Assembly (NCBI GenBank): GCA_003342895.1
Contig: PTFA01000043.1
Coordinates: 1,441,685 to 1,505,684 of the forward strand
DNA: 64,000 nt
Source of the DNA: Casuarius casuarius
Taxonomy: Eukaryota; Chordata; Aves; Casuariiformes; Casuariidae
Direction of reading: 5' to 3'
How positions within the stretch are numbered: the first letter of the stretch is position 1; each line of letters begins with the position of its first letter. Made by a program: the position numbers and the translations under genes. The notes under the pieces are model-generated. The model was not told the DNA's origin, searched no databases, and was given only the letters and a program-made list of their open reading frames with translations. Of this stretch, positions 46,801 through 59,425 are shown in pieces.

Positions 46801-49800
46801 CTGAAAATGTGCATCTTAAGCCAGCCACAGTAGGGATTACATATAAAGAACGTGCATCCTAGCTACATCACTAATTATATCCGTGCCCTCAGTACACAGG
46901 ACTGAGGTAGAACCTCTCTTCTGCTGCCCCTTCTCTCAAGCCCAAGGCAAAGTGTCTTCTGTTGTTCTTGTTGTTCTTCATTGACCTGTTCTGAAATATC
47001 TTATAGCAGTAGGCAATAAGACAAGCATTAACAATGCAATTCTCATTTCAAACGGCCTGTTCTGTAGTTTAACAGGTAATTCTTGGACATTTGATTGCCA
47101 GTCATGTAGGGATTAGATCAGGCATTTCTCTGGCCTCATTTATTATTAGCATCTGCAAGTTCTCAAGCATAACAGTGGCGTACTTCCCACCTCCCTCCCA
47201 TCAGGTGACTTCAGATATACCATTTAAAGCACTTATTTTCATATGCAATGTGATCATTACATACCATGCAGCTGATGGAGGCACCTCACTTGCCTGTAAA
47301 AGTCCCTCCTTCCAGCAAGTGACAAAGTTAATTCAGATTACAGGCATAAACACCACAATGTCATCATGGGGCTTAATCTGTCCTACAATAATCACATCAG
47401 TTCAGGCTTTGCTTGTCATTTTACTATTTCAGGAGCTCTGACATGGCATCACTATTCACCTAAAAAGATCCTGAAGCACTCATCTAATCCTGTTACATCC
47501 AAGCTATATCAGCATGATTACACAGACATCTCTCAGCAGGCATCAGCTATCGGTTCAAAAATTTTTCTGTAGGGTTTTACCTTAAACCAAATTCTCATAT
47601 TTCCATCAGCAGCAAAAATATTGCTATAATTTCCAGTAAGGTATCACATACAATATCCATACATAGGCAAGATACTAAAAAGTGCTACTATTAAACTCTT
47701 GTGCAGTTAAGTATTACTGTTATTCTTTAGGTCTATTTATCAGACTGATTATTGCAGCTATTACTACTAGGGCTCTACCAACCACACAGAATTTAGGCTT
47801 TGAGTGAGGTTTCAGTTTAGATTTCTGAATCTTTGATTTCTACATAAATTCCACATTAAGCATATGAATGTGACAGAGCAGGCCCTCCACTTGCTGATGC
47901 AGCAAGATGTTTATAAACTCAAGCTCAGCAAATCTTGACTTAAAAAGCACTTGCAACAGAAGATGCATCCTTTCAATCTTCAATATTGATCACCATTATA
48001 ATCCGGACTGGATAGTTCTCTGTGGAGCTGCTGCTTCTTGACAGAATCAGTGCCATCCTATCACTTTTGAAAAAAACAGGCATCCAAAAGTGTGAAAATC
48101 CCAACCCAAATGCAAAAGGAAAAAGGGATGAAAGATACTTACCACCAGCTTGAATGAGCACCAGAAACAAACAAAACAGCACTACACATGATGCTTCTTC
48201 ATTATAAAACCACCCAGAATTTCACACAAAGATATGCTGCAACTGAGGAAATCCTATCTGAAGGAAGCATCTTTTGACCAAGCCATGAACTCATAAGATA
48301 CTAAACATACTCTAACAGCAAGGTTATTTGATGAACAGATAAATCAAGACACTAAGCTTTCAACTATCATCTTGACAGCCATTCCAAACCACCATAAAGA
48401 AAACCCAAACTGGACAGAACCATTTGATAGCATACTTATCCAATTGCTATGCTGTTACATCTCAGATAAAAGAACAGACTCCACTCCACAACAGTTAAAC
48501 TATAACCTTAACAATTCCCTCTGTACAAGTGATTCTTTACAGTCAACTTTGGTTGAGACATTTTAAACGAGCACTGAACACTCATGCAGAAACCTCTAAA
48601 GACAGTTAAGGGAATTCAGTAGGGATGCAAAAAGCTTGGCTGGGAAATTTAAGTTACCTCTGAGATACTCAAGTACAGTATACAGGGAGACCATAATATC
48701 CTCTATCATTGTTCAGTGTTCTATATTTAAGAATCACAGGAAAAACAGTGAAAAAGGGATGTGTGACTGAGCTTCACCTGTCTGCATATATCAAATAAAA
48801 ACGGTTATTTAGGACCTGATTATAGCATATGCAGCTTTTTGCATTGCTCTAAAAGCAACATTATAGCAATTACTGAATGCCATCACAGAGCTCACAAACT
48901 GCTGAAGAAAATACTATCTACTGCAATCTAATGACACATGATGGTAGTTTAATGCACTCACATTTATTGGCTAGGAGCAGACAGACAGTCAATTGCCAAA
49001 GTTTGGCTGATGAGTTACTTGCTAAGCCACAGTAACCTGGTCACTCAGGATCCTGTGAATAAATGCTAAGAGCTAACAGCTCCCACAGAAAATCAAGGCA
49101 GCTTGTGGTCCTACTTGCTTTGAATGCTTCTGATTGCTGACCCTAGGTAGGAATTGTGCTCTGAGATGCTCCAAAAGACACCATGTTTTTCCTGATGTTT
49201 CTACACGCGTTTCTTTGACACCATGGGTTGCTTTTCCTTGCTGTACCCTGACCATTGGCTGATGTTATGCACTTCCATGGGTCTTCAAACATGGGGCTTT
49301 TGGATGAGGCACTGAGGTCTGCAGAGTACTTGCAGAAGCCAGAGGGAAGAGTACCAAACCATTTTACGGGACACCTTCCCTCTCCACGCATTGCAGGTGG
49401 AGTGCATGTTTCACAACAGCACAGAGTATTCAGCAGGTTAAGATTATCGCAGACTCCTCCAAAGGACAGATTCTGTAGCAATAGGCGCTCTTCACCGAGG
49501 GTCTCACTCTGTGGAGCAAGAAGCAGTTTTCTTTCCACATCACTGCAATTCATGGCCAGGAGTCCCAAGTGACACAGCACTGCAGGGCTAACATTGCTGA
49601 TGTATCTAGCTGGAACGAAAGCTCAATAATAGCCACGTCAAAAAGTTTTATTACTAGAGCAGGGAGAGGTTCTGTGAATCCACAGCACCACCACCTGGCA
49701 AAACCCCTGCACTGCTTTTTGCCCTTAGCAGCAGATTATTTTGAGCATAAACATTTTTAATACCTATCTCAGTGTCTCACAGTGTTTTACATTATAATGT

Positions 49801-50199
49801 AGCAACGTTCCTGTAATTATGTTTATAATTTAGAAAAAAGGCATTTTCTCGGTATTCCTTTTGCCATTTTACCAGTTTTCCCTAACTTTTTAAAACCAGT
49901 TCCATTAGTTTTTCCTTTTCTGTAAATCTCACAGAAGGGGATTTTCAAAAGCAATAGATCTTTCAAGGGAGTGCTGGAAAAAGCCCTCATCCAGAAAAAT
50001 ACAAATAAATCCCTACCCAGCTTTGCTAGTACAGTGAGAGAGATGAGCATAACTCCAGCTGCGACTCAAACTGAGTCTGTTTACAGCCTAAGGAAACAAA
50101 AATCTATTGGAAAGGAAGACTAATGGCTGCGCTTCAGTGCATTTTAGTTGTGCTATCATTTAAAAAAATTTCTGTTAAATAAGAGGGACATTGATGCTC
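46801..50199. other. non-coding, no gene seen
   Basis: Unique-looking sequence with a 9-bp tandem TGTTGTTCT (46960-46968 and 46969-46977). The 145-codon minus frame at 49143-49580 and the 105-codon plus frame opposite it have no recognisable domain and shadow each other. No N bases occur between 45797 and 50304. Confidence 0.5.
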
Positions 50200-50731
50200 A
50201 CTGAAGGTTTGATTCTGTCCCCCTTGCAGTCAAGTGGGATGTGATGACTCCATTTCTGCTTCATAATCCAAGTCATCCTATACACCAGCATGGGAGCACA
50301 ACAGNAGCCAGCTCTCAGCCGCAGAGGAGCAAGCTGAAAGCCGGCAGGGCTGGTTAGAAGCTGAGCAATCAGGAGATAAAACCCCTTAATTCCCCTTGCC
50401 CTTATAGCACCAGAGGGACTGGAAGCAGCACTCTCCTTCTGACTTCTACAGCTTGATCTGCCACCACATCTCAGCCCTCCCTCCCCTCTTTCCCATTCAA
50501 ACACACATCACAGGACAGAAGCAACCAGGGAATTTTCTCATCTTGCTCTAACAGAACTTAAAGAAATTACTGCAACCCAGTCTCCTGTCCTCAGCTCCAG
50601 CATCCTACATACCCAACTGCATTCACTGTGCTCTTATGTTAACTTAAGAGTTAACCAAGATCAGCAGCTCACTGCACTCAGCACAGTACACGCTGCTACT
50701 GGCATTCAGTCACCCTCCCTTTGGAGAAGAA

Positions 50732-50760
50732 ATATATATACACATATATACACACACACC
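50732..50760. repeat. compound (TA)n(CA)n microsatellite
   Basis: ATATATATACACATATATAC followed by (AC)n. It is about 29 bp and probably variable in length. Confidence 0.85.
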
Positions 50761-51130
50761 CCTTTGCAGCCCCACTACCTTGTCACCTCCAGGCTCTTCC
50801 ACATGCGCTGCAAAGGCCACCTCCTACTTACATTCGTGACATCCATCAGGTTCCTAAACTTTGGTCCTCTGAGCCAGCCTCTCCCAGCAGCAAGGCATGC
50901 ACCGTGCTAGGTGGATTTTGTAGTCCAGGTCACCACTAGCTTAGTGGCCTCCTTACTGCGCTAGAGATTTCCAATATACACTTGTTCTGCTGTACCCTTA
51001 GAACTCATGTACAGCACTAGGGTCCAAAACAGGCACATGTCAAGTGGGACAGCCAACAGCACTAAGTCTCTCTCACTACCATCAAGGGCAACCATATAAC
51101 AGTTCCTTGAAAATATATGAGCAAACAGAC

Positions 51131-51150
51131 TTTTTTTTTTTTTTTTTTTT
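51131..51150. repeat. T20 homopolymer
   Basis: Uninterrupted T20 followed by AAATCAACC. No adjoining retro-element was recognised. Confidence 0.9.
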
Positions 51151-54100
51151 AAATCAACCAAAGGATTTAGACACAATCTCTAAGCATTAAGTAAAGTATT
51201 GCCTGTTTAGTAGCTGGTAGCTTGTAACAATACAACAATATAATTTCAGCTATGAATGAGAGCAGGATTCAGACCTGAAGACTTCCTTGTAAATGCATAA
51301 AACCCTCAAACTACACAGTCTCAAGAGTTTACCAGAAGCCTCCTCCATTCTAACCTGCGAGGCCACCGGGATACCCTCACTCTCCAAATACAGCAGAAAG
51401 CTGTCTCCTCATTAAAAAAAGTGAGAGAGGCAGGTACAGACCAACACTGCACAGAGCTGTGCTACCACCTCAAGGGAAGTAATAAACATGTGAGATAGAT
51501 GAGAATTAGTCTGGCCAGTCCTCTGGCCTTTCAAGTTGTCCAACAGCCAACAACCAAGCAACAGCCTCTTACAAAGCAAGGAATCCAAACCCTGCAGCAG
51601 GCTTTATGGTATCTGTCTGGGACACCTGAAACAACAGATCATTCTGCTTCAGGTCTGCTTCTAAGGGCCTGATCTGGATTTCAAGCTGTTGAAACTTCTT
51701 TGCTTTCCTTACTTGATGTGCCATTTGAATCCCCGGGGTGTAGGCACCACAGTGCAATGTACACTGCGCAGTATCAAACCACGGGAGAACTCAACCCAGA
51801 GTTCAATGAACCTTAATCACACAGGACTTAGACTGATAAACAGGGATTGCACAACTTTGAGCGGGTTAATGAAGTTGCAGTAGGGCATTTAAAGCATCTT
51901 TTAAAGTAAACATCATTGATTTCCACGCTGCAAAACATAGCCCTACAGTGACTAATTCAGAAGTTGCTCTACTGACCCGGCCGCTGGAGAACAGGAAGGT
52001 GCCAAGGATGACAACCTCATCAGCAACTGTAAGCACTGCGGTCTCTGCTTGTCCATCAGAACTGCAGCTTCCCAGCAGGTTTAAGGACCATTTCAGTGAA
52101 GCAAAGCAAGGACTTGAGGATGGCCATCTTCCATCCTGGGTGAGCACGCTCTAACAACTAGGCTTTGGACTGTAACAGAGTGCATCTTTCATGTTCAAGA
52201 GAATGTTTCAACCTCCTTGAAAGTTTTAACAAAGTCAATGTGCTTCAAGAAAGCGTTTTTTCATTTTGAGAAACCAGCATTTTCTAATGCAGAACATTAC
52301 TGAAAATTTGGGAGCAGCTCCAGTTATGCTATTACTCTGGGCACCTTGTGTGAAAGTCATTTCATTGTGTTTCTCAAACAAGTCCAAAAAACCACATGCT
52401 CTACCCTCTCATCTCCTTGGCCCCTCTGCTCTCGTGCAGTCTCCTCAGTCTGCGGCAGCTCAGTTCTTCCCCAGCAGAGGAACAAGAACTGGCCATACTT
52501 GCTAACTGCAACACTCCCTTGCCCTGGGGGGCTACTCCTAGCAACTGAAGGCATTCTGCAGGTCTCCAGCTAGAATAAACATTTGCAGCCAACGATTAGC
52601 AGTCCCACTCGCTTTCCCTAAAGGACATGAGCAAGCGTCAAGCTGAATTTTCCTCCTAACGGTTTTCAGGCTCTTTGGAACCCTNGCACAAGCGGGCCAC
52701 AAGGTCCAGTTTACACATCAATTTTTCAGTATGGATTTCTTTTTCTGGTCTCATCTAAACCAACTGAATCACATCAAACAATCACAAATGGGTAGAAGTG
52801 AACAGTGTCCACAGAAATTACACCCAGAACAGATCTAGACTAAAGTTACAATGAACAAATTGCTGCAGATCTTTTAGCTTAAAAACTAGAAGTCCCAAAA
52901 TAAAGTCAGTTAAGCCCCTAGAGAATAAGATCATTGCTGGAGCAGACCGCAAAAATACACTGCCAGATATTCGACAGCTGTATGCTTGGGTATTTCATTT
53001 ATAGTATCCCAAAGATTTGTTACTGCTAGCCAGTCACCAAAACATTTAGCAGTTGGACACATTTAGCAATGCATTTAGTAGCAGGAACACAAGACTATCC
53101 TGGCACAGCAGAGCTCATTGTTTTAGGCAACAATTGACAAGACTCCACTGACGCAGATTAAATGCAGCTGCGAGGCCCAAATGGACAAGATGGACAAAGT
53201 GCTGGGGAAAAGAAACAGAAAAATGTAAAACTCAGTCACGTGTTACTCATGAAAGACTATTTAGTGAACATTTCAACATGCATCTTTGGTTATTAAAGGG
53301 AAAAACAGAACCTAGGTCTAAGATTTAAATAAAAATGCATGAAAATTAAACAAAGTTGGGCAAAAGAGCTGCTTATCTGCACTAATGGCTATACAGAGAT
53401 TGTCTGTATCAAGAGATTGTATTAACAGCCACAGTCATGATGTTTCAACAGTAAATGAAGGATCACTGATAACTTTTAGAGTTGCAATGCTTCTCCCAGG
53501 CAGATTTTAGAGTCTGCAGGCATTTATCTCAACTTGCTAAAGCAAGTACAACTGTCTTTTACTATATCAAAAACTGAAAAGCTGCCAGCAACACTTATGC
53601 ATACTGCAGAAAACATTCTGCATGACTTCCATCTGGTATTCATCAATCTAACTGCATGTAAAGATGGCATATGTTAGTGTTCTCCAACAGCCTAGAGAAA
53701 GCAATCATCTTGCCATCCTTGATACAAATATCACTTTTTTTTGCATCAGATATTTTTATTTTTAATATACTACAAACTCTTATGTTAGAAGAAAGCTTTT
53801 GGGGCATTCCCAGTGGAAGCACTGGCCTATTAGATAGTATTATGTCTAGTTTTTCCCATAGTGGAAGTCTATCTGCAAGCCCACAAGTCAGATAATCAGG
53901 CTACAGAGAAGGCTCCAGGTGTCCTTCACTGATGCAAACCATTTGGGGCTGTTGCTTTGCCCCCAGAGTGTACATGACTCTCCATTTGAATGAAAAACAA
54001 GATTCAAATGCACTTTGTTTTCCATTATTTATGTCAAATTTGCTGCAGGCCTTAAAGCCACATAGCCCAGCTAAATCTTCCAAGTTTGAGTCAATAAAAG

Positions 54101-54702
54101 CCTAGATATCTTTTTTTATTTCTCTTTGTTACTCAGTATTTTCTACCATTATTGATAGTGCACACCACCCAGCCAAGTTTGTTACAAAAGCAAGACAGTT
54201 GCATCTATGTGAAGTGAAATGCAAAGAGACATATGCAGTTGCTAAAATACGGACTGAATGTTTGAAGGATTAACACTATTGCATTCACAAGAGCAAAGCA
54301 AACAGATGATCAAGCTGAACTGTAAAACAAGAAGGGGGTTCAAACCTGTGCTACAAAGACAGTGCAAACCGAAGCCCAGTGAACTCATGGCAAGATTCCC
54401 TTGGACATAACTGGACACCCGATCAGGTTCCAGGCTCAGAGCGTGAGCACAGAGCCCGCTTTCTCAAGTTTCAACTAGCAGATGTGTAGCAGAGCTCTCG
54501 TTGCCAAGGAGGCACAAGCTTGGGTTTGGGGGTTTGTTTTTTCTCATTTCTTCTTGATTTTGAAACTATTGCTATTAAATTAAACAACAAGAAACCCCAG
54601 ACAATGTTGGAAGAATAGTCAAAGAAAGGAATTCAGCAACTATTAAAAACCAAACAACAAAAAAGCTCTTGGTATTTTAGATTCAATTGAAAACAGCCTC
54701 TT

Positions 54703-54715
54703 CCCCCCCCCCCCC
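54703..54715. repeat. C13 homopolymer
   Basis: Thirteen C residues within CTCTT..AACGA. This is G13 on the minus strand. Confidence 0.9.
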
Positions 54716-56439
54716 AACGATTTTCTTTGAATCTGAAGTCCCAGTCCTGTTCTCTGCATTCCATGGTATTAAACTCCTCAAAATTGAATGAGAAACACAC
54801 AAACCTGAATAGCAAGCTGGCAGCAAAAGTGTACCAACTACAGGGAAATATAATAAAGCTTTCAACATCACCAGCCAAGAACAATCCAATAAGGATTATT
54901 TCTAGTGCTTTGCATTTCACAGGGAAGGAAAATAATTTTTCTCCAACATGGCTAAAAAGCATGGTGCAAAGGGAACACCAGCACGGAAAACCCCATCCAG
55001 ACAGTCTTTTCTGGCCTCTCCTACTTTCCCAAAGTTAGCTGTATATTTATCACTGTAGGATGTTCTTCAGATATTTAAACACAAATATTTGTTTCTGAAA
55101 ACAGACTTTGCTGAGAGACTAGACTGGTGAAAGAAAAACCAATTTATCTAAGAGCATGCTGGCAGAGCCCAAAGAAGGGTCACACAGCAGACACCTGAGC
55201 TCACTCATTCTGTCTCCTGTTATGAGCTCTCCATTCCCCAAGCCCTTGTCACCTGTCCCAGTAGAAAGTCATCTTTCTTGAATAAGGAATCGATGTTCTT
55301 CCCATCTTTTAGATAGGGTCCTACCCATGTGTTGGATGACAGCGTCATGACTGAGCTTTGTCCCAGTTCTAAATAACATGCACAGAAACGTTAAATATCA
55401 GAATCTCTCCCCTGGACAATTGTTTAACAGAACGATCTTAAAACAGGAAAGTTGCAGTCACCTCGCTGCCTCATTTGGGTGATGAGTTCTGCTGAATCCA
55501 GCCCAGCAGCTGAGGGGCTTGCTGGAGCTTGCCACCAGCAGCCCTTTGGACAGAGCGAGCCTGCTACTAGCAGCGAAGGTGCAATGCCTCCCAGGGAGGC
55601 GAAGCACAAAAACTTACCTTCAGGCACCCACCCTCCAATCTACTGCTTGCTCAGTCGGGAACAATCACTGCAATGGGGAAAGGACAGAGCCACAGATTTT
55701 AAGGACATGAGAGAATATAATCACCTAGTTTTACTGCTTAAAGCAGAACAGGAAACTTCAGCAGTATATTCCTGCATCAGGATCATAACTCCTGGTTGCA
55801 CTTCACTATTTCTTTTAGAAATAAGAAAACTTGAACTCCTTGATGGAGAGCTCTTNTATCTGGAGGAACTTTGTTCTGAGGGTTGACTTCACTGATAAAA
55901 TGTTACAGCAAATTCCCTGTTTCACTACACTCAGCTTCAGATCCCAGCCACCAAAAAATTAAGGCTAACTATTGCAAGGTGACAGCAAAAGCCATTTTAG
56001 GAGCCATATAATGTGGCTATATTAGTTACTGGTATTCATATTTCCTTAGCTTTTCACAGCAAAAACTTCAACCATGTTTAGTGTCTCTAAAAAGCACAAT
56101 AATCAAGAAGCAATGCCTCCGAGGGAAGAGCACCACAGCCTACAGAGAAGTAACTGCACTCTTGCCCTCATTCTCATCTCAAGCATCCCTGCTGACCAGA
56201 ACCAAGGTAATGCAGATCTCNGCTCCCCACTTTCCTCAGTTCCAAGGAGTGTTCCTACGCATTCTTCCTTTCTGTATTTTCCCATCTTTTTAATGCATAT
56301 GAGCTTGAGAAAAATAGAAGGGTAATTTTAATACAAATATGGCAGTCTGCCATACATTTACACCTTCTCTAAGCCACTATTTTTCTAATTCTCAGAAGAA
56401 ATCTATACTGCCTATGTTTACTTTTACTATACTAATGTT

Positions 56440-56730
56440 TTGGAACAAAAGAAACAAGAGCTATTGATTTCATTTATAAGTGCCCATTATTCTGTTTTCA
56501 GCATGACATACTTCAGTAAAATGAATAAAAACAGGAGCAATGTTTTGTAGCAGAACTGTATTAATGATTGGGAGACTAATCATGAATTATCGAGCTGTTA
56601 AGTATCAGCAAGCCAAAAACATAAAAACAGAAGATACAGCCTCAAGCTGCATATTTGGTCAATTTATTTATTAAATACTTTCTAACTCATAGTAGTATGC
56701 ATGTTCAGTACTGTACTTTGTAGAAGCAAT
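56440..56730. promoter_or_regulatory. candidate conserved non-coding element
   Basis: AT-rich unique block containing TGTATTAATGATTGGGAGAC and TAATCATGAATTATCGAGC (56558-56596). ATGATT at 56564-56569 and AATCAT at 56578-56583 form an inverted repeat of homeodomain-type TAATCA/TGATTA half-sites. Further on, TCAATTTATTTATTAAATAC lies near 56659-56678. No repeat family or coding potential was seen. Enhancer identity is inferred. Confidence 0.32.
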
Positions 56731-59354
56731 TAAGTCTTAATAATTTGAGACCTCCCCCAACCCTCTGTTGTTTTACCACATACATTTTACATCAAGCAAG
56801 TAATATCAAGCTAAAAAAAACTGCAAAGGTCCTTTTAACCTTGACAGTCATTCTCTTTGTGAAAGTCAGAACAGACCAAGAATTGCCCCTATTTTTCCAG
56901 TCTTGTCTCTCATCCAAACATATGGATTTAAACATTTACATGCCTATTTATAATTTATTGGAGCATTTGCAGCTCATATCATAAATATAGGCCTAGCCTG
57001 CAGGAAAAACAATGACTAATGGTTGGAAGAGAGCATTCCAATCAGTCACCGTGAAGCACACCCGGGCTCACTGCTCCATCCTCAGGTGCCGAAGCCCAAC
57101 AGGAAAGTCTGACATCAAATACGTCCTCCAGAGAAATGCATCACTTTCAAATGGCAACAGCAGTTATGTCCGAGACAGTTACTTTCTCTCCTGGCACATA
57201 CCAGTAGGGAGACTTATTTTTAAAGAAGTTCCCAAAGATCTGAGCCCCTTAAAGAGGCTGATGGGGAAAAGCTGTGCTCCAGGTTGTGTTCCCACCACTG
57301 GGACATGCTGCATTCTGCTTCAGAGAGGAAGCATGCCAGGCTATTTTCTTTTACCCATTTCAGCTTTGAGCATTGAGACAAACCCTTAGAGCAACCAGGA
57401 GATGCTGCCCCTTAGAGGTAAGTTGCTGCCTATCAACTGGCCTGTGTGAGACCCTTATCCTGCGCTCTGGCCACATTTGCAGCTCAGCAGGACACTGCAA
57501 TGAGAAGACCCTGTTAATCAGCAATGCCTCCTCTCAAGATGTGGCAGCCTTGCCAAATGCCATTCAAAATTTGCCTGGGTGCCATCTTGGCATCACTGTC
57601 ACAGGCTGTTGGATCCCTGGATTAACAGGCTAGAAAATACAGGCACTTCCTCAATCAGGAAAGCATTTGCAGCTTTCCAAGCCGGACTTACTGAAAAGAC
57701 TGTGTTCAGCTCCATGATCTTTCTTCCAAGACTTAGTGCAACTCCAGGCAAAAATCTAGATTTTGGAAATGAAGAAAATTCTAGAGTTTATGCTCTGTAG
57801 GCTTACAGCAGCATACTGCATTTTGCAGCTAAAAATTTTAAAGACAAAGTGGATGCAGATTTACCTGAGGGCTAAGGGAGCAGCAGTGTCTTTTCCTTCC
57901 TCTTCCTCTCTCCTATTACTACTAGCTGGCTTAGCACATGCTACATCACATGCCATGGCCATGGTCAGGGCTGTGTAACCACGCTGTTTAGACGAGGAGG
58001 TGCACCATGCCCGCTTCAGTTTCCAGAACCATATGGTCACGATTAACAGCTTGCTTTGGAAAGGCACAGGGACTTTGGAAACAATACGTCTGGAAGGGGT
58101 TCTCCATACAAAACAGTCTTTCTATTGTATTGAAGGAATTGCACACTAGAGTTTTCAGTTTACTCTCTAGTAGCCCAGGTGACAGTTTTGTTGGATTTTA
58201 TTATAGCCTTTATTTAACCTCTTGTGGACAATCTGGGATTCATGAAATTTGAGGTATGGCCTGGTCAGTTTTAAGTCAAGTCCCTTTTATTTATCTAGCC
58301 ATGTGGCCAGAAAGTAGAGGAAAGATTTGATGAATACCAACAGCCATCTCCATTCAAATAAGCAGCATGTTGTCTTGCTCTCTTCCTGAATACATTATGC
58401 TAAATCTGCATGTAAATGAGAAATGTATAAATAGAATTGGGCATTAACTGACATTACACTTTTTTTTAATGGGGAGGTGGTGGGGGATGTTGTTATTAAA
58501 GGAGTTAAATTCTAACATCTGTTTCTAATTCTACCAGCTTATTTGTCTGTTTATACCTACAGGCTTTCAAGACATCATTCAACACTGCTAATTAAAGCTG
58601 ACAAGTTTTGTTCACTGCGATGCTTTCTTGTATCCCTTCAAGCCACTTACTCATGTCACTGCTGTCATTGCAGGTGACACAGCTTCCTGATGGAGAGATG
58701 ACATGGGGCCAGAGTGCCCCCACAAGGGATGAGAAGAGGTTCACCTTGTCCCCTGTCAGACAGTGCAAGGAAGAAGTGATGGATGGCAGTGACCATCGCT
58801 CTGTCCGCAAGCCTTTGTCTCATCTCCAGGCTGGGTCACAATCCTCCAGTTTTCTACTGTGGCTGACAAAACACAAGTTCACAGCAATATTTTCTAGCAG
58901 ATTTCTAAAATGCCACAGAAATGGGACCCCAATTTAATAATATGATTCTAATTATATTTGGAGAAGACATGCCATGTTACAGACACACACATTCTGAAGT
59001 TACTTAGCAGTAACAATCCCAGCTGCAGTCATGCCCTAAGGAAACTAGCTATTTGTGGTTCAGTAAAAACAGCACAATGACAATTCAATAGAGTAGTATT
59101 ACCTATGCAAGTAGTCCAGGCCTACAAAAGCATTTGCAGAAGGGGCTGATTTAGTTCAGATAAAATGATGCATCTTACAGAAGAAGTCACCAGGACAAAC
59201 ACCAACCAAGAAGTTATTCATTGCTTCACATTCTGGACTTCAGCCTTCACAGACACAGCCGTAGACATTATTGCTTAGCCCTTTATATAAGTTAAAAACA
59301 ACTCACACACAAAACACACAACACAACCACCCACACAAAACACCGGTGGAAGGT
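56731..59354. other. non-coding, no gene seen
   Basis: AT-rich with GC-richer parts at 57040-57620 and 58650-58860. A 125-codon frame (57012-57389) and a 109-codon frame (58608-58937) have no recognisable domain. The (CA)-rich tract at 59304-59344 is listed separately. Confidence 0.5.
59304..59344. repeat. 41-bp A/C-only tract, (CA)n-like
   Basis: Forty-one consecutive bases use only A and C on the plus strand, made of CACA, AAAC and ACCACCC units. It is an old interrupted (CA)n microsatellite. Confidence 0.8.
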
Positions 59355-59425
59355 TAAACAGGCAGGCCAGGGACAGCCAGGAATACAATCCCGCTCTCTC
59401 AAGTCTTTGCATCATATATGCTTTT
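59352..59425 (-). mobile_element. probable MIR-type SINE fragment
   Basis: GGCAGGCCAGGGACAGCCAG and GAATACAATCCCGCTCTCTC (59361-59400) follow the antisense MIR-like consensus around the B box ('cagcaggccagtggcagagccgggaatagaacccaggtctcctgag'). The upstream 'cattttacagatg' part is missing because the A/C tract adjoins it. Confidence 0.45.

Larger units (their letters stand above)
50200..56439. other. non-coding, no gene seen
   Basis: Contains the simple repeats listed separately, GC-richer patches at 50290-50500 and 52400-52560, and AT-rich unique DNA at 53220-53640 that might be conserved. CACTGAAGGTTTGATTCTGT at 50199-50218 hints at the same ancient repeat type as 17281-17703 but is too short to call. 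Confidence 0.45.

Noticed and set aside
49143..49580. 145-codon minus-strand open frame with a 105-codon frame opposite
   Set aside because: Both strands are open over the same interval, neither translation resembles a family, and no splice, promoter or polyadenylation pattern fits.
50199..50250. Possible scrap of the same ancient repeat as 17281-17703
   Set aside because: Only about 30 bp are suggestive and the diagnostic middle part is missing.
55452..55886. 144-codon plus-strand open frame
   Set aside because: It contains an N, overlaps a shorter frame in another phase and has no recognisable domain.
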